A stretch of DNA of 64,000 nucleotides from Xylogone sp. PMI_703. Its lineage: Eukaryota; Ascomycota; Leotiomycetes. The stretch is taken from NCBI GenBank assembly GCA_021399445.1, contig JAJTUQ010000002.1, positions 3,348,001 through 3,412,000 of the forward strand, read 5' to 3'. The translations under genes were made by a program, and so were the position numbers. The notes beneath the pieces are model-generated. The model searched no databases and was not told where the DNA came from. It saw nothing but the letters and a program-made list of their open reading frames with translations. Below, piece by piece: positions 20,634 to 31,979 of the stretch. Position 1 is the stretch's first letter; each line of letters begins with the position of its first letter.

Positions 20634-21361
20634 GTGTGATTCTTGGTGCTTCTATTATGACGAAGAAGGAGGGTGTTTGAGATTCATCCAAAAATCTGTA
20701 AATTGATATCGTAACACAGAAACTCACGTGGAGCAGTGGTGTATATATGGAAGTTGGTAGCGTGTTGCCTGCGGTTCCTGGCGTTGACGTCTGAATTGAA
20801 CTCGAGCTCGTGACTGAGCCACTGGACCATGGCACTAATTTGGCGCAGTCATACCGGCCACAGTAGTTGCATGGGCGGCTGCGATGCGACTGGATGAGTC
20901 TGGCCCCTTGCATTAACTTGAGTTCGCATCGAACCCCCGCTCTTTCTGACGTCTGTTCAGGGCCAGCAAGTTCGAGAAGAAGACTTCCTTTTGGTTTATT
21001 AAACAAGAATACTACACAAAAACTACAGCTTCTAGCAGATATCCTCCAGAACTAATTCCTACATATGCGGCTCAACCTTCACCAGTATTAGAACTCAAAA
21101 GTACAATCAAATTTTCTACCCGAATCTCGAAAGGCATTCTATCGCTATCAGAGCTCATATCATTTGCCTTGGGTATGCGACCACGGCAAACAAACCCTTT
21201 TCAACGCTACCGCAAATGATTTCATTAGACCATAACCTCATATGCTGATTATAGCACTCCACCGCCCAAAAAGAATCAACTATATCAAACCTTAGCATAG
21301 TCTTCTACATATTGCCTTCACCAGCCTGTTTTTTTGAAGTACCAACTCTTAGTGTCCCAAT
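20634..21361. other. vam7 promoter / EB1 3' flank
   Basis: A 0.7-kb spacer holding the vam7 upstream region and the 3' untranslated region of the EB1 gene. An apparent 205-codon frame on the minus strand at 20389-21006 mostly overlaps vam7 in another frame and is not credible. I see no clear regulatory site. Confidence 0.5.
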
Positions 21362-22455
21362 TTAAAAGGTCTCTTGATCATCTAGCTCTGCCTCCGCCGG
21401 AATCTCAAAGCCATCTTCTGTTGAGTAGAGAATGGTTTGAATATGCTTAATCAGACCATCCTCTTGCTTCTCGATCTCGGGATCCTCTTCGCAAGCTTGT
21501 TGCACTAGTAACTCGATATCTCTGAGCTTGCTAAAGTAGAAGTCTCTCTCGCGTTCCAGTCCTGCGACGGTCTCTTTGAGAGTGTTGTTCTCCTGTTGTA
21601 GTGCGGCAGATGCTCCTCCGCCGATACCGGCCTTTGCAATACGGGCGCCGCCTGTGGTGGGGGTAGTACCTCTTCGAGCTGCCGCGCTGGTTGAGCTTCG
21701 ACCTGCAGGTACAGGTGCTGCCGCGGCAGGGCCAGAAGCTCGCCGACGTGCTACGGCATCGTAGTCACCACCGGGGAAGTATTGATCCCAGTACCGTTTC
21801 GACCATTGCAGAAACTCGAGGTTATCTTGCATCTTGCATTTGACCAGTTGTTCGACGTTGACGGGTCTATCGATACCGTGTTTTGTGAAGCATCCTGGAA
21901 GCAACCGTCTCGTCAGTAAAAGAACCAGACCCGTGACGCTCAAGTGTGTTCGTCATCAAAAATTTTCTTATCACTCGTCTCAAAACTGCCCCTCAGCTTC
22001 GTTATAAACTCACCCTGCAAGACCTTGAAATTCTGTATATATGCATATTCGGTGTTGACATTGAACTTCACACGCGACATGGGCACATCGAGGTAGATAC
22101 TATCGAAGATCTGGCAATATGCAGCACTATTGTCCCAGAAAATTTTACCACAGTCAGCAAACTCACTCCAAGTCCTATCTCACCAGAAGGATAGGGGCAT
22201 TCTGCGTGCGGAAAGAAGAGCATCAAGAAAGGGACGGATGCGGGGGAGGGGTTCTGGAAGACTCACCCAGTACCACATTGCTCCACCTTGGTAATGTTCA
22301 GCTGGAGAAGGCTATTAAGCCAAGCTACGAGCTCCTGCCTATATGAGTGGAAATATACCGTCAGCAAAAAATCATTCCCCTAATTAAAACAGTCCCTTGT
22401 GTAGAGACAGACGGAGATCCCTCCCGCCAGGAAACACCCACCTTGATTCACCCAT
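21362..22455 (-). CDS. bim1: EB1-family microtubule plus-end protein (Bim1/Mal3)
   Basis: Four exons on the minus strand, 22455-22442, 22338-22267, 22126-22014 and 21894-21362, encode 243 aa. Introns are 103, 140 and 119 nt with GTGGGT/GTGAGT donors. The first exon is only 14 nt (MGES + 2 bases). Splicing gives a complete calponin-homology domain (ELVAWLNSLLQLNITKVEQC, AAYCQIFDSIYLDVPMSRVK, YAYIQNFKVLQ, CFTKHGIDRPVNVEQLVKCK, FLQWSKRYWDQYFPGGDYDA). A basic Ala/Thr/Gly linker follows. The EB1 homology coil starts at LQQENNTLKETVAGLERERD and contains the FYFSKLRDIE signature. The acidic tail ends DDQETF, close to the EEY/F end that recruits CAP-Gly proteins. The expected role is tracking growing microtubule ends, loading partners such as dynein/dynactin and controlling spindle position. 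A dynactin subunit is encoded at 39007-40789. Confidence 0.95.
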
Positions 22456-23495
22456 CTTGAACCTCTCTCCCAAAACCAAACTACAAGCAAAACCGAACCC
22501 TTCTACTCAACCCCCAGATCTTATTAGAACGAAATAAATAAGAAGTATAAACGATGCAGTTATTTTCCTTTTTCTCTCCCCGTGTTTGAGTAGGGAAAAA
22601 GAAAAGGGCAGATGTCTTGCGCGCGCGGCTAACGGGAAACAAGAGCGACGAGAGAAAGAAAGAGGGAAGCGTTTCGGTTTGAAGTTATCGCGATCGGCCG
22701 CCTCCCTGACTGGGATTTGTTTTGGCAAAAGGGTTGGTCGCCTAACCAACAGTCACGTGAGTGACCGCCCTTTTTCTCGCTGCAGGGGCGGTCACGTAAC
22801 GTGCCGGTACTGTACTCGGGGGATTGGGATTGTGGGGACAAGATTCGTCGGAATAATAGGGGAGGCAGGTCGGAAAAGAGGTACAGTAATCTGAGAAGGA
22901 TGATTTGCTGCAAGTGCAGCAGACTTGGATATTAGGGCCTCCAAGGTAAAATTGGCAAACTGGATCTCCGCTTCTAAATTTATCTGTTGTACTTGTACCG
23001 TGTACGGTGGTTGGTTCTACGAGAAATTTCGATAATTAACCAAGGAAGGTGAGATCTTAAAGGGGTTGCGGTAGGCCGGATCGAAATTGCATGTACAGGT
23101 GCGTCATCGTTATCCGGATCACAAACAATTCATAATTAGACAGAAGGGATGCAAAGCACAAAAAGTACACACGGACCAAGTGACTTGTTAGGTTCAAGTG
23201 TTGTAAATAATGTTGATCATAGCGATTTCTCTCAGCAGCCAGCTGTGATAGCTATCTATTGGTATGGTTTTAAAAGACAAGAAAACTAAAAAGCAGAAGT
23301 AACAAAAAGACGAAAATGGGAGAAAGCCCATCCCAAATGCCCAAAGCCCCCAACCCTTCGGCTTTTATTTGATTGCTTTCCCTCCCTAAAACCCATCATA
23401 ACCAGCCCTAAAGGAATCATTGTAACTATGTACAAGAATCAAAAGTTATCTCCCGCTTATCAAAATGCTCCAAAGAAAAAAACGAAGCTTCTGAT
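22456..23495. other. EB1 promoter / GH55 3' flank
   Basis: About 1 kb between the start of the EB1 gene and the end of the GH55 gene. It holds an E-box CACGTG at 22754-22759, an inverted repeat at 22761-22795, and TACTGTAC/GTACAGTA words at 22808 and 22881. No gene is supported. Confidence 0.55.
22754..22795. promoter_or_regulatory. E-box plus 10-bp inverted repeat upstream of EB1
   Basis: CACGTG (22754-22759) is followed directly by GTGACCGCCC (22761-22770) and its exact reverse complement GGGCGGTCAC (22786-22795) across a 15-base loop. It lies about 300 bases upstream of the EB1 start codon. It could be a bHLH/bZIP site pair or a cruciform; this is inference. Confidence 0.5.
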
Positions 23496-26459
23496 TTAAG
23501 CTGCAGATGTAGAACATGGGGCTTGTACAGTAACTGTGACAGTAACCGTCGCTTGTGCATCAGAACCACCAGCAATGGGTGTTACGACAGGAGCAGAAGT
23601 GGTAGCTGGGGGAGGAGCAGCAGCTGGCACTTCGGCAGACGTAGGAACTGTTACTGCTACAGGAGAAGATTGTGAAGAAGCAGCAGGGGCGGGAGCGGCG
23701 GGAGCGCCTGGTTGTTGTGGAGCGGAGGGAGATTGCGAAGAGGCTGGAGCGGCACCGGTACCGTCAGATGAAGATGAGGAGACAGGTGAGGGACTAGCGA
23801 CTGGAGATGATGAAGGTGAAGACGCAACCGGAGGAGCAACGGAAACAGAAGTTGAAGTCGATGAATGAGAGGCTGCCGAGGCAGAAGATGTAGCTGTTGA
23901 ATGAGTCGCAATAGAAGACGAAGACGAGGAAGATGATGAAGGCTCAGAAGGAGCATGTTCAGCACCTCCAGTCTCGCTGAACAAGGCGAGGGTGGCGCAG
24001 AAGTTGTTCCTGTTGTCCGCATCCAATGCAGCGCTCTGTCCATTGAGCGTAACCATGTTGACACTAGCCTTGGTGCTTAATCCGAATATCTGGGCGTTAG
24101 AGTTCTCCAGCGACAGCATATTCTCTTGACAGCTCTCAGTTGCGAGACAAGTCTGGTCATAGTTATCGAAAAAGCTGTATAAGCCAGCACCATAGACATA
24201 GACATCATCAGAATCAACGATTCTGAGGCCCCAAGATTTCTTGCAGCCCGAAGTGGTGCAGGTAGAGAAATCTGGGTCGGAGAATGCGGCGTTGGATTTG
24301 AATGGTCCGGTAGCATCTGGGTTAGATTGGAAATAAGGTGTCTCGGTTTGGATAAGGGCCATGTACACGTTGGAAGCATTGGCGATCTGGTAGTTGTACA
24401 GGACGGAATGTTCAGAGCTGGTTCCCCACATCCAGACTGGTCCTTGTTCGGAGCCTACCAAGACACCACGACCGTTGAAAATGTTGATTTGGTTGTGGTC
24501 AGAGAGGTCAAGCTCATGATCAGAAACCCAGAACCAGTTATTCTCGAGATAGATTGTGGCCTGAGAGGTAACGTGAAGGAGTAGGAATGCGCCCTCGCAG
24601 TCAGGGTTGGCTGCCGCAGTCACCGTGGGGTTCTTGGAGCAAGTGTTTGATTGCAAATCCGTGCCTGCAGAGCCACCAATGCGGACGTGAACATCCCACA
24701 TACCTGCTGAGCCCTGAGAAGCTTCAGCGACGTTCCATTCAATCATAATGGCACCTGGCTGTGGACCAGCAGTCTCGAAGATCAAATCAGACATCTCAAC
24801 AGAGCCTTGATCACCTGGTTGACCAACTTGGAAAACGGGCGCTGGGTTGGATTGGTCCTTGAAGGATTTAGAGCCCCCAGCCATGATGAGAGGCCAGATC
24901 TCGCCAGTGATCTTGATATTCTTTGGAACCTTGACAGTGCTTGTAATCAAATAAGCTCCGTGATCGAAGTAAACAATGTCATTCTCGCTGGCTGTACCGA
25001 CGTTAGTAAAGGACATGTCAAGATAGGTGCATCGGGACGAGTCTACTTACCAGAATCGAAGATAGCTTGGATGGCAGCAGTATCATCAGTGACACCATCG
25101 CCCTTAGCCCCGTTTGACTTGGTGCTAATGAAAGAGGAGGCAGGTAGATCTTCATACTGGGGCTTGGATCGGGTGAAGACATTGCCTGCAGAGTTGAGAA
25201 GAGTCTTTGGCTTCGTGGCTGGGCTGGTGAGAGGAGCCTGAATTGCCTTTCCTGCGTTGGATCCGCTGTAGGTATTACCCTGAACCCAAGAGGTAACCTT
25301 AGCGTTGCCAGCAAGGATGGTTGTCTTGGTACCAGCATTTGACACAGCTACTGGGACATTTTCGGAGAAGTCGACATTGTCAATGATCAGAGTACCATTA
25401 GTCACACCCTCGTCGGTGTGATACACGGTGGAGACACCAATTGGGGTGTTGCTAATTTTGCTGTCCAGAAGCAGAACTGAACCGACAGACTGGGTAGCCG
25501 CGCCACCACTAGCCATATCAATACCGATCTGGCAGTTATTGATATTAACATCCTGAAGAGTCCAAGCCCAGTTCCAATTCATGAAGATGGCAGTTTGGCA
25601 GTTATTGAAGGTGAGATTGCGAGTGGTAAACTGCTGGTTGCCGAAAAAGGCGCCATATTTGCCTCCATTGAAGGTTAAATCAGTCATGAAACCACCTGAT
25701 CCGTTGTCCATGAAAATTCCCTGCTGAGCATTTGAAGTTCCTCCATCGGTTCGCATATTGAAGACAATGTTCTGCAGACTGGTGGCCTGGGCGACTTGCC
25801 AATGAATACCTGCTCCCGCAGTGGCTGGCATACCAGTCAGGTCAAGAACGAAGTTTCGAATTTGACGGAAGAAGTTGTTCTGGTTGGTGTACCAGTTGTT
25901 GCCGTTGTTGTCATAAGGATCGGCATCAATCATAGCCATGCCGGTGAAGCTGGCAGCAGCTTTGATTGTAGGGACAGAGACGGCATCACCAACGAGTTGC
26001 GTGTAGTAGAGTTGAACGATGGGCTTACTGATAACATAGGTGCCGGGAGGGAAGTAGACCAAAGCAGGGGTGACTGTAGAGGAATCACAGCCTTGGCCAC
26101 ATCGGTTGCCATCAGTGATAGCTGAGTTGATTGCATCTGTGTCATCAGTAGATCCTAGAGGGAAAATATTAGCAAACAGACACCAGCAAGCAATGCTTTT
26201 TTCTAAGCCACGCCCGGGATTATAATGATTCACACTTACCGTCACCTTTGGCTCCATAGTCTGCTACATTTCGAAAGACTTTGTATGAGGAGTCACCATA
26301 TGCAACATTTCCCTGTCGTTTTATGCTGGCGAGCCAGTAACTCGAGGCTGCGGCTTGCCGTTCTGCCGGAACAGGAACGGGATTTGCTGTAGGTGCGGCC
26401 GAAGCCAGCAGGAAAGGACTCAAGGTCGCGAGAAGGGTGAAGACTGAGAAGGATACCAT
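23496..26459 (-). CDS. Secreted GH55 exo-beta-1,3-glucanase
   Basis: Three exons on the minus strand, 26459-26240, 26154-25051 and 24991-23496, encode 939 aa. Introns are 85 nt and 59 nt, with GTAAGT donors. A signal peptide (MVSFSVFTLLATLSPFLLAS) and a short propeptide-like stretch precede two pectate-lyase-like beta-helix modules. Each opens with the same motif, NVADYGAKGDGSTDDTDAIN near residue 66 and SNGAKGDGVTDDTAAIQAIF near 420. This tandem arrangement is diagnostic of glycoside hydrolase family 55. The family releases glucose or short oligomers from the non-reducing ends of beta-1,3-glucan, for cell-wall remodelling, storage-glucan use or attack on other fungi. Residues ~784-939 are a Ser/Thr/Pro/Ala-rich, probably O-glycosylated tail ending in a TVTVTVTV run. 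There is no GPI-type hydrophobic end. The tail is longer than in many family members. Confidence 0.93.
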
Positions 26460-28144
26460 CGTAACGTAGAACCAGCTGCCGTAAGATGGTTTGAAGGAAT
26501 GGATAGACTGAAAGATGAGGTTTCTGTTAGTCTAGGTATGGAAGATGCCGTGTTGATAAGTAATTCAATAATGCAAGACAACTGTGAAAGGAGGGATTGT
26601 GTGAAGTGTTTGGTTGAGTCTCGCACAAGACACTCCGAGTCTGAAGGTGAGGCTTGACAAGTCTATGAATGTGAAAGGAGTGAAGTGTTGAATGAAACGA
26701 GTGTAGTTGCTTTAACAAAGGAGTGTAGTGAAATATGATAGATATATCAAAGAACAATAAGAATGCGTATGAATAAGAATCAGAGTAGCGGATATTGAAG
26801 CGTTGTCTTGTCTTTGTTGCCGTGAATAACACTCAAACATCCATTCAATAGTAGCAGCCACTAAATGGAGGGAGGTGCCACCCTTGGCTGTGCCAGCCAC
26901 ACTTCAAGCCGACTGATTGGTAACCTCTCACCCAAGGAAAAGTAAAACACAAGAGCTATGAGAGATCCAAGCAACTCACAGAATGCCGCAAAAAGGAATT
27001 CTTCTAACAGATTCTAGATTCTTCAGACCAAAGCTGAGTTATAAAAGCGAAATAACGAAGAAGAAAAAAGAACAACAAAAATCGTTGAATCAAAGGAGTG
27101 ACGTCCGGCGCGCGTGGGCTATCGTATACAGAATGGTAGGGAGAAAGGGGAGCCTTGGGAGAAGGGCAAGGAGAAAATAAACTCAACATCACGGGGGTCC
27201 CGGGACTCCTTATATGGAAGCTCGCGTCAAGAAGATTAATGGGCGCCATATTGCACAATTGACTTTAGCGCGCCGTCCCGAGCAATGGGCCCAGCAGCAT
27301 TTCTTTGCTCAGAGCAGAGACAGGCCCCTTGGAGCAGAAGCGTGGAGCAGCTCTTGCCCAGTGCTGGGTGCAACCAGCGCCTGCGGTCGTCGTGGAAGGC
27401 AATTAGCGGCTCCGGCACCTCGCTAGGAACTTTCGTGGGACTCTGATATTACCAGGGGGGTCGTTTACTCCAGCTCACTTAGCACGGTACAACTGTGGCT
27501 CTCGATTTAGCAGCTGGGCGCTGGTGTCCAACGAGAAACATCATGCTGGCCCATAACGAGGAACAGACAGGAGCCCGGAGCAAAGCAGGCATGGCACTAG
27601 CCACTCTCTCACCTCAGCGGCAGACCACAATCACGCAGCACCGGCAGTGGTCTAGGGTGCAGTCGAAACAGCGAGCCAAAAGTGGCTCGTTCGTCCTGTT
27701 CGGTGGTCGTCTACAGATCCAGGATACTTCCACCCTACGGTACTGCAGAGGCGACCCTTAATACCGGGACGTTAAGGGCTGGGTACCCGCGGGGTCTTGC
27801 TTTGATGACTCAGGGGTTCGCGTTCGATCAACTGGTCCTGCTGGCCAGCCGACTTGAAGCAAGGACGTCTCCAGCGCCAATGGATGGCAGTGACAGACAT
27901 GGCCGAGGCGCGAAAGGGGAAAAAGAAAAGTACTGGCACCGGCATCGTTCTCTCCCCAGCACACTCACGACCTTGCTTGGTGGGGTCCATTCATCGGTCC
28001 TGTGCATATCTGTACGGTAGTGAGATACTAGCAATTATGGATGAAACCTCCAGACGCGTGTCGCATAAGGGCTGGCAGGGCCGCCGATGATTTGACGTGG
28101 TTGGATCTGGGCTGCAATGGGCATCTGGGCAGCGGCCTTGACTG

Positions 28145-29015
28145 TACTGTACAGGGCATGGCGCTGCTGTACTCGGGAGGCGCCTTCAGGAACCAGGAAC
28201 CAGGGGAGCGCCGGTGGAGGAGCAAGCGAACCGCAAACGTCCAGTACTCTGCGCTGTGTACATACCAGAGTAGTACAGTACACGCACTGTACGGGTATTA
28301 GTTACTGGCCAAGTACCGTACACAAGTTACTACAGTCCAGTATGGCGCCTGGAGAAGTTCATCCGTATTGTGTGCAAAACACTTGTACACTCCAAACAAA
28401 GTTGCTCGTCCCATCGCATGGTGTTGCACTCGTCGCATGACAACGAAATCTCCGAAAAGAAGCTTGTCTCGTTCGATAGTCCATCCCAACTTGTCTGTGA
28501 CTATCTCCATCCTGGTTGTCTCCCCCTTACTGGCCCAACGGGCACCCATCGAAGAGCAGATCTTTCAAGCAGAATATCATACCGTCCAGCTCACCATGCA
28601 TTTATTGCCAAATCCATCCTCATGACCACCCAAATTGCCATCTAGATCTCGATATCAAGCTTTCGACCAGGTCCATGTGGCAAGCGACTGGTGCGCAGCG
28701 CTTGTTAACCCCGTTTCACAAACATTATCATCACCTTCTATCGTCGAGGTCGGTTGGCTCATAGTGTTTCGAAACATAAAAGAGATTTATGCTGTTCGCG
28801 TGTTCCTGCCCACCGCTACAAGGGGGTGCGGCGCCACGGTTTCATGAAACACGCTCCGTTTGAGAGTTTCGATCTAATCGGGATGGAAACGACGGCCAAT
28901 CAGAGCCCATAAGCGCGCCTCGAGGCGCCTTCTACATGAGTCTACAGTCCAGCCCTGTATGGATGTACTGTACCGGTTTTCCACGCTCTTCATGCCTGCG
29001 CAATGATGTACAGTA
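28145..29015. repeat. GTAC-word cluster (28-29 kb)
   Basis: TACTGTAC or GTACAGTA occurs at 28145, 28273, 28966 and 29008. It is accompanied by further related words such as AGTACCGTACAC near 28312, CTGTACGG near 28014 and GTACAATACTG near 29082. Confidence 0.6.
28915..28928. promoter_or_regulatory. CCAAT box followed by GC-rich palindrome
   Basis: GCGCCTCGAGGCGC is a perfect 14-bp palindrome, 15 bases after a CCAAT pentamer (28896-28900, in GGCCAATCAG). A CCAAT-binding complex site beside a dimeric factor site is plausible but unproven. Confidence 0.45.
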
Positions 29016-29503
29016 CACTGAGTTTCGCCACTTGCTATTGCATCGGCGGGGCTTGAACGTGTGGCGGTTGTTCTCAGCAGTACAATACTGTGCTGCTGTG
29101 GTACAGACGCAATATGTCTACGATCGTGAATGCGATGCAGTTATCAAGGTGACACCCGGTGATACTCTGTACTTACCGGTTCTCTTCATGACAGCCCACG
29201 GTGACGTTAATGTCTTGAGCATGTTCTTTAACTCATGTGCAGTGTGGTCATTGTGTCTGTCGTGTGGTATGGTATTTTGCCTGCCTCTTTAATACTCTGT
29301 TGCCATTGAGAGGCAGATCTGAGCATTTTCTTCAGCTGTGATGGCATCACCCGGTAACACAAGATTTGAAGGAAAGTAATTCCATATATTTCAATTTTGG
29401 TCAGACTTTTTTAGCGACCTTAACAACTATGCATATACACTCACGCTACAAACAGATCCCCTCAACTCCTTTGTCCAACTCTTTTTAAGAAGCTATCCCC
29501 CCT

Positions 29504-30668
29504 TCATGCCCCAAAACACTTATCATAATCTACAAGCGTAAACCGATATCTGACTTTGTTCTGTTGTAATTTCGTGAGTGCATCCTTTAGTCCCTCCGCA
29601 CTGATGGACACCTCCTCAACCCAGCTCTTGATTCCCTTCTCCTCGGCCAGCTTCAACATACTCAACACCTCCTTCCTGCTGCCCAAATGACTTGCACCAA
29701 TCAAGCATCCATTGCTCAGGAGATCCTGTGACCTAACCTCTTGTCCTGCTCCCTCGGGTAATCCCACGCTGATCCATCTTCCATGAACATCCAAAAGACT
29801 CAGATACCGAGCCAAGTCAAAGCCCTTGGTCGAATTAGCCGTGTTGATGATCAGATCGAAAGTCATGGCATGTGGCTCATTCCAATCCTTATCCTCAGTC
29901 GCAAGGAACCCATCTGCGCCCATCTTCAAAGCATCGGTCTCCTTGGAGTGTGTGCGTGAGATGACCCAGGTCTCTGCTCCGAGAGCCTTGGCGAAAAGAA
30001 GACCGAAGTGTCCAATTCCACCAAGACCAACGATACCGACTTTCTTACCTGGTCCAGCGCCATTACGGACGAGGGGAGAGTAGGCGGTTAAGCCGGCGCA
30101 AAGCATGGGGGCTGCTTGGGCTGAGGAGAGTCCATCCGGGATAGGGAAGACCCTATTCCAAAAATTCAGTAAATCACAAGATAGAAGAAAAATGCGAACA
30201 TATGACGATGAGGATTGTTTATCCCAAAACATACCAGTGCTCATGAGTTCTCACGTGGCTCGCATAACCTCCCTGGCTCACGATTCCCGTATCCGGCCAC
30301 ACAGCACCATAAGTATCCAATTGCTGTCGGCAGTACGTCTCGTTATCATTCTTGCACTGCTTACAGTCCAGACAGCTCCAGCTCTGCGCGCCAACGCCAA
30401 CTCTCATACCAGGCTTGATCAGCGTCACCTTGGGTCCCACACGCAGCGCCTCGCCGATGATTTCGTGTCCCACGCACAGAGGGAAGTGCTGCTCGCCCCA
30501 GCCGCCGGTGATGGTGTGGAGATCGGAGCCACAGATGCCACAGGCCTGGATCTTGACATCGACGTCATAGTCGCCGAAAGGCTTAGGCTTGTACTCAGTC
30601 TTGTGGAAGGTTGTCCAGGTGTCAGCGGACTTGACCTGGAAGCCCGTGAAAGTTTCCGGATAGACCAT
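29504..30668 (-). CDS. Zinc alcohol dehydrogenase, ADH6/cinnamyl type
   Basis: Two exons on the minus strand, 30668-30235 and 30152-29504, encode 360 aa, normal for the family. The 82-nt intron (GTATGT...ATAG) splits the codon of W145. Catalytic-zinc ligands are visible as C46 in CGICGSD, H68-E69 in VGHE, and C163 in MLCAGLT. Structural-zinc cysteines are C99, C102, C105 and C113. GLGGIGHFG near residue 187 is the Rossmann nucleotide loop. The SRTHSK stretch after the second strand fits NADPH rather than NADH use, by analogy with yeast Adh6/Adh7. The expected reaction is reduction of aromatic and branched aldehydes (cinnamaldehydes, furfurals, fusel aldehydes) in the cytosol, for detoxification or lignin-derived aldehyde handling. 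The 5' leader has a GA microsatellite at about 30836-30850, and the upstream region has AGGGG stress-element cores near 30935 and 31116. Confidence 0.94.
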
Positions 30669-31979
30669 TATGGTTTTGTTCTTTGCTCAATCGCCGGGAT
30701 TGATTTAGAACAGGATAGTAAAGAATAGAAATATGAGGTAGGTGTGGGGGGAGGGAGGAAATCTTGTACGGTTTGCTCAGAGTCTCGAATAGAATTGAGG
30801 GTATCACAATTCAATTCAAGATAGGGCATACACACAGAGAGAGAGAGAGATTTATGAAGAAAAGACAATAAGAAGGGAAGAAAAAAGCGGAAGAGCTTTT
30901 TAAAAAACGAAGCTGCTGCTCTTATCGCGGAACAATGACCGGAGGGGAAAGTAAACTCACCTCACCTCCCACCAAAAGCACTGCCCATTGCCCACAGCCA
31001 AGAACCCAGAAAAAAATACCCCACCTTCAATGGAAATCCTGAGTCCATCCCATGGCGGGGCAATACAGTGGGCGTCCTAACCCCCATGGAACGAAAACCC
31101 GTGGTTGTAATTGCTAAGGGGGAGCCGCCCGCGCATTTATCCGCGAGAGATAATCCGCTCGGCGGGGAATTTCCACCAATTGAGAATAATTCGTTGTTCC
31201 GTGCAGGTAGGAAATAAGGACGTGGATCACATGATGAGGATGACGTGCAGAGGGAAGCTATCCCGAGAGCGAGCGTGATCTCGCACGAAAGGGCGACTAC
31301 CTTTCTTTTCATGATAGGCAGGTCGTCCGAGAGAATAGGTATTTCTTGGGGTATAGTCTTTGTGTAGGAAGGCAACTTGGACAAGGACGTGGGATTCTTT
31401 CTAAGCCCTCCTTTACTCTATAGGTAGATTCCAGATGATCCCCATGGCTTCTCTTTTATTCAGCTTCACTTCGTAGTGACCCCACAATAGCTGATGTTGT
31501 GAGGGCTGGGCTAAAATAATCTACACTAGGAGTTTGGAGTAATAAGATAAGGCACAATTGTGCATATAAAAACACGTTCAGGAAATGGGATTGATTAATC
31601 TAGAAAAATGGTATCCATCTGCAAAACATGCCCTCCCGAGAGTACCCATTAAGCCGCATATGTTTGGTGTCGTCATTGATCCGTGTTGTCCGTCCTCAAA
31701 ACTCCAAATCAATGAAACAAGCCCCCCGTTCATTGTAGTCGAGCAAAAATCACAAACCATAGTGGTGTCGCAGCGTAATGTACATAAATACAACACAAAC
31801 CCTTTCTACCTCGTACATGGGTGAGAACAAAAACAGTCCAACACCAAACACCCAGACCAGTATGTCGCTACCACGAATCGGGAGCTAGGCTGGCATAAAA
31901 AAGATGGTTTCTTGATGAACCAAGCAGATATGATCCAAATCAAGCAGAGAAATGAACCCAAGAAACGCCCAGAACGATC
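30669..31979. other. ADH promoter / Nto1 3' flank
   Basis: A 1.3-kb spacer. It includes a (GA)n run at about 30836-30850 and AGGGG/CCCCT cores resembling stress response elements. A 140-codon frame on the minus strand at 30962-31384 has no homology I recognise and is left out. The part next to the Nto1 gene is AT-richer. Confidence 0.5.

Larger units (their letters stand above)
26460..29503. other. 3-kb upstream region of the GH55 gene
   Basis: No gene is supported between the GH55 start and the ADH 3' end. The first ~400 bases are an AT-rich leader or promoter. From about 27.1 to 29.2 kb the sequence is GC-richer with many GTAC words, a CCAAT box at 28896-28900 and a 14-bp palindrome at 28915-28928. 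Frames of up to 118 codons on both strands lack motifs. Confidence 0.5.

Noticed and set aside
30962..31384. 140-codon minus-strand frame upstream of the ADH gene
   Set aside because: No recognisable motif, and it sits in the promoter region of the dehydrogenase. It looks like a chance frame.
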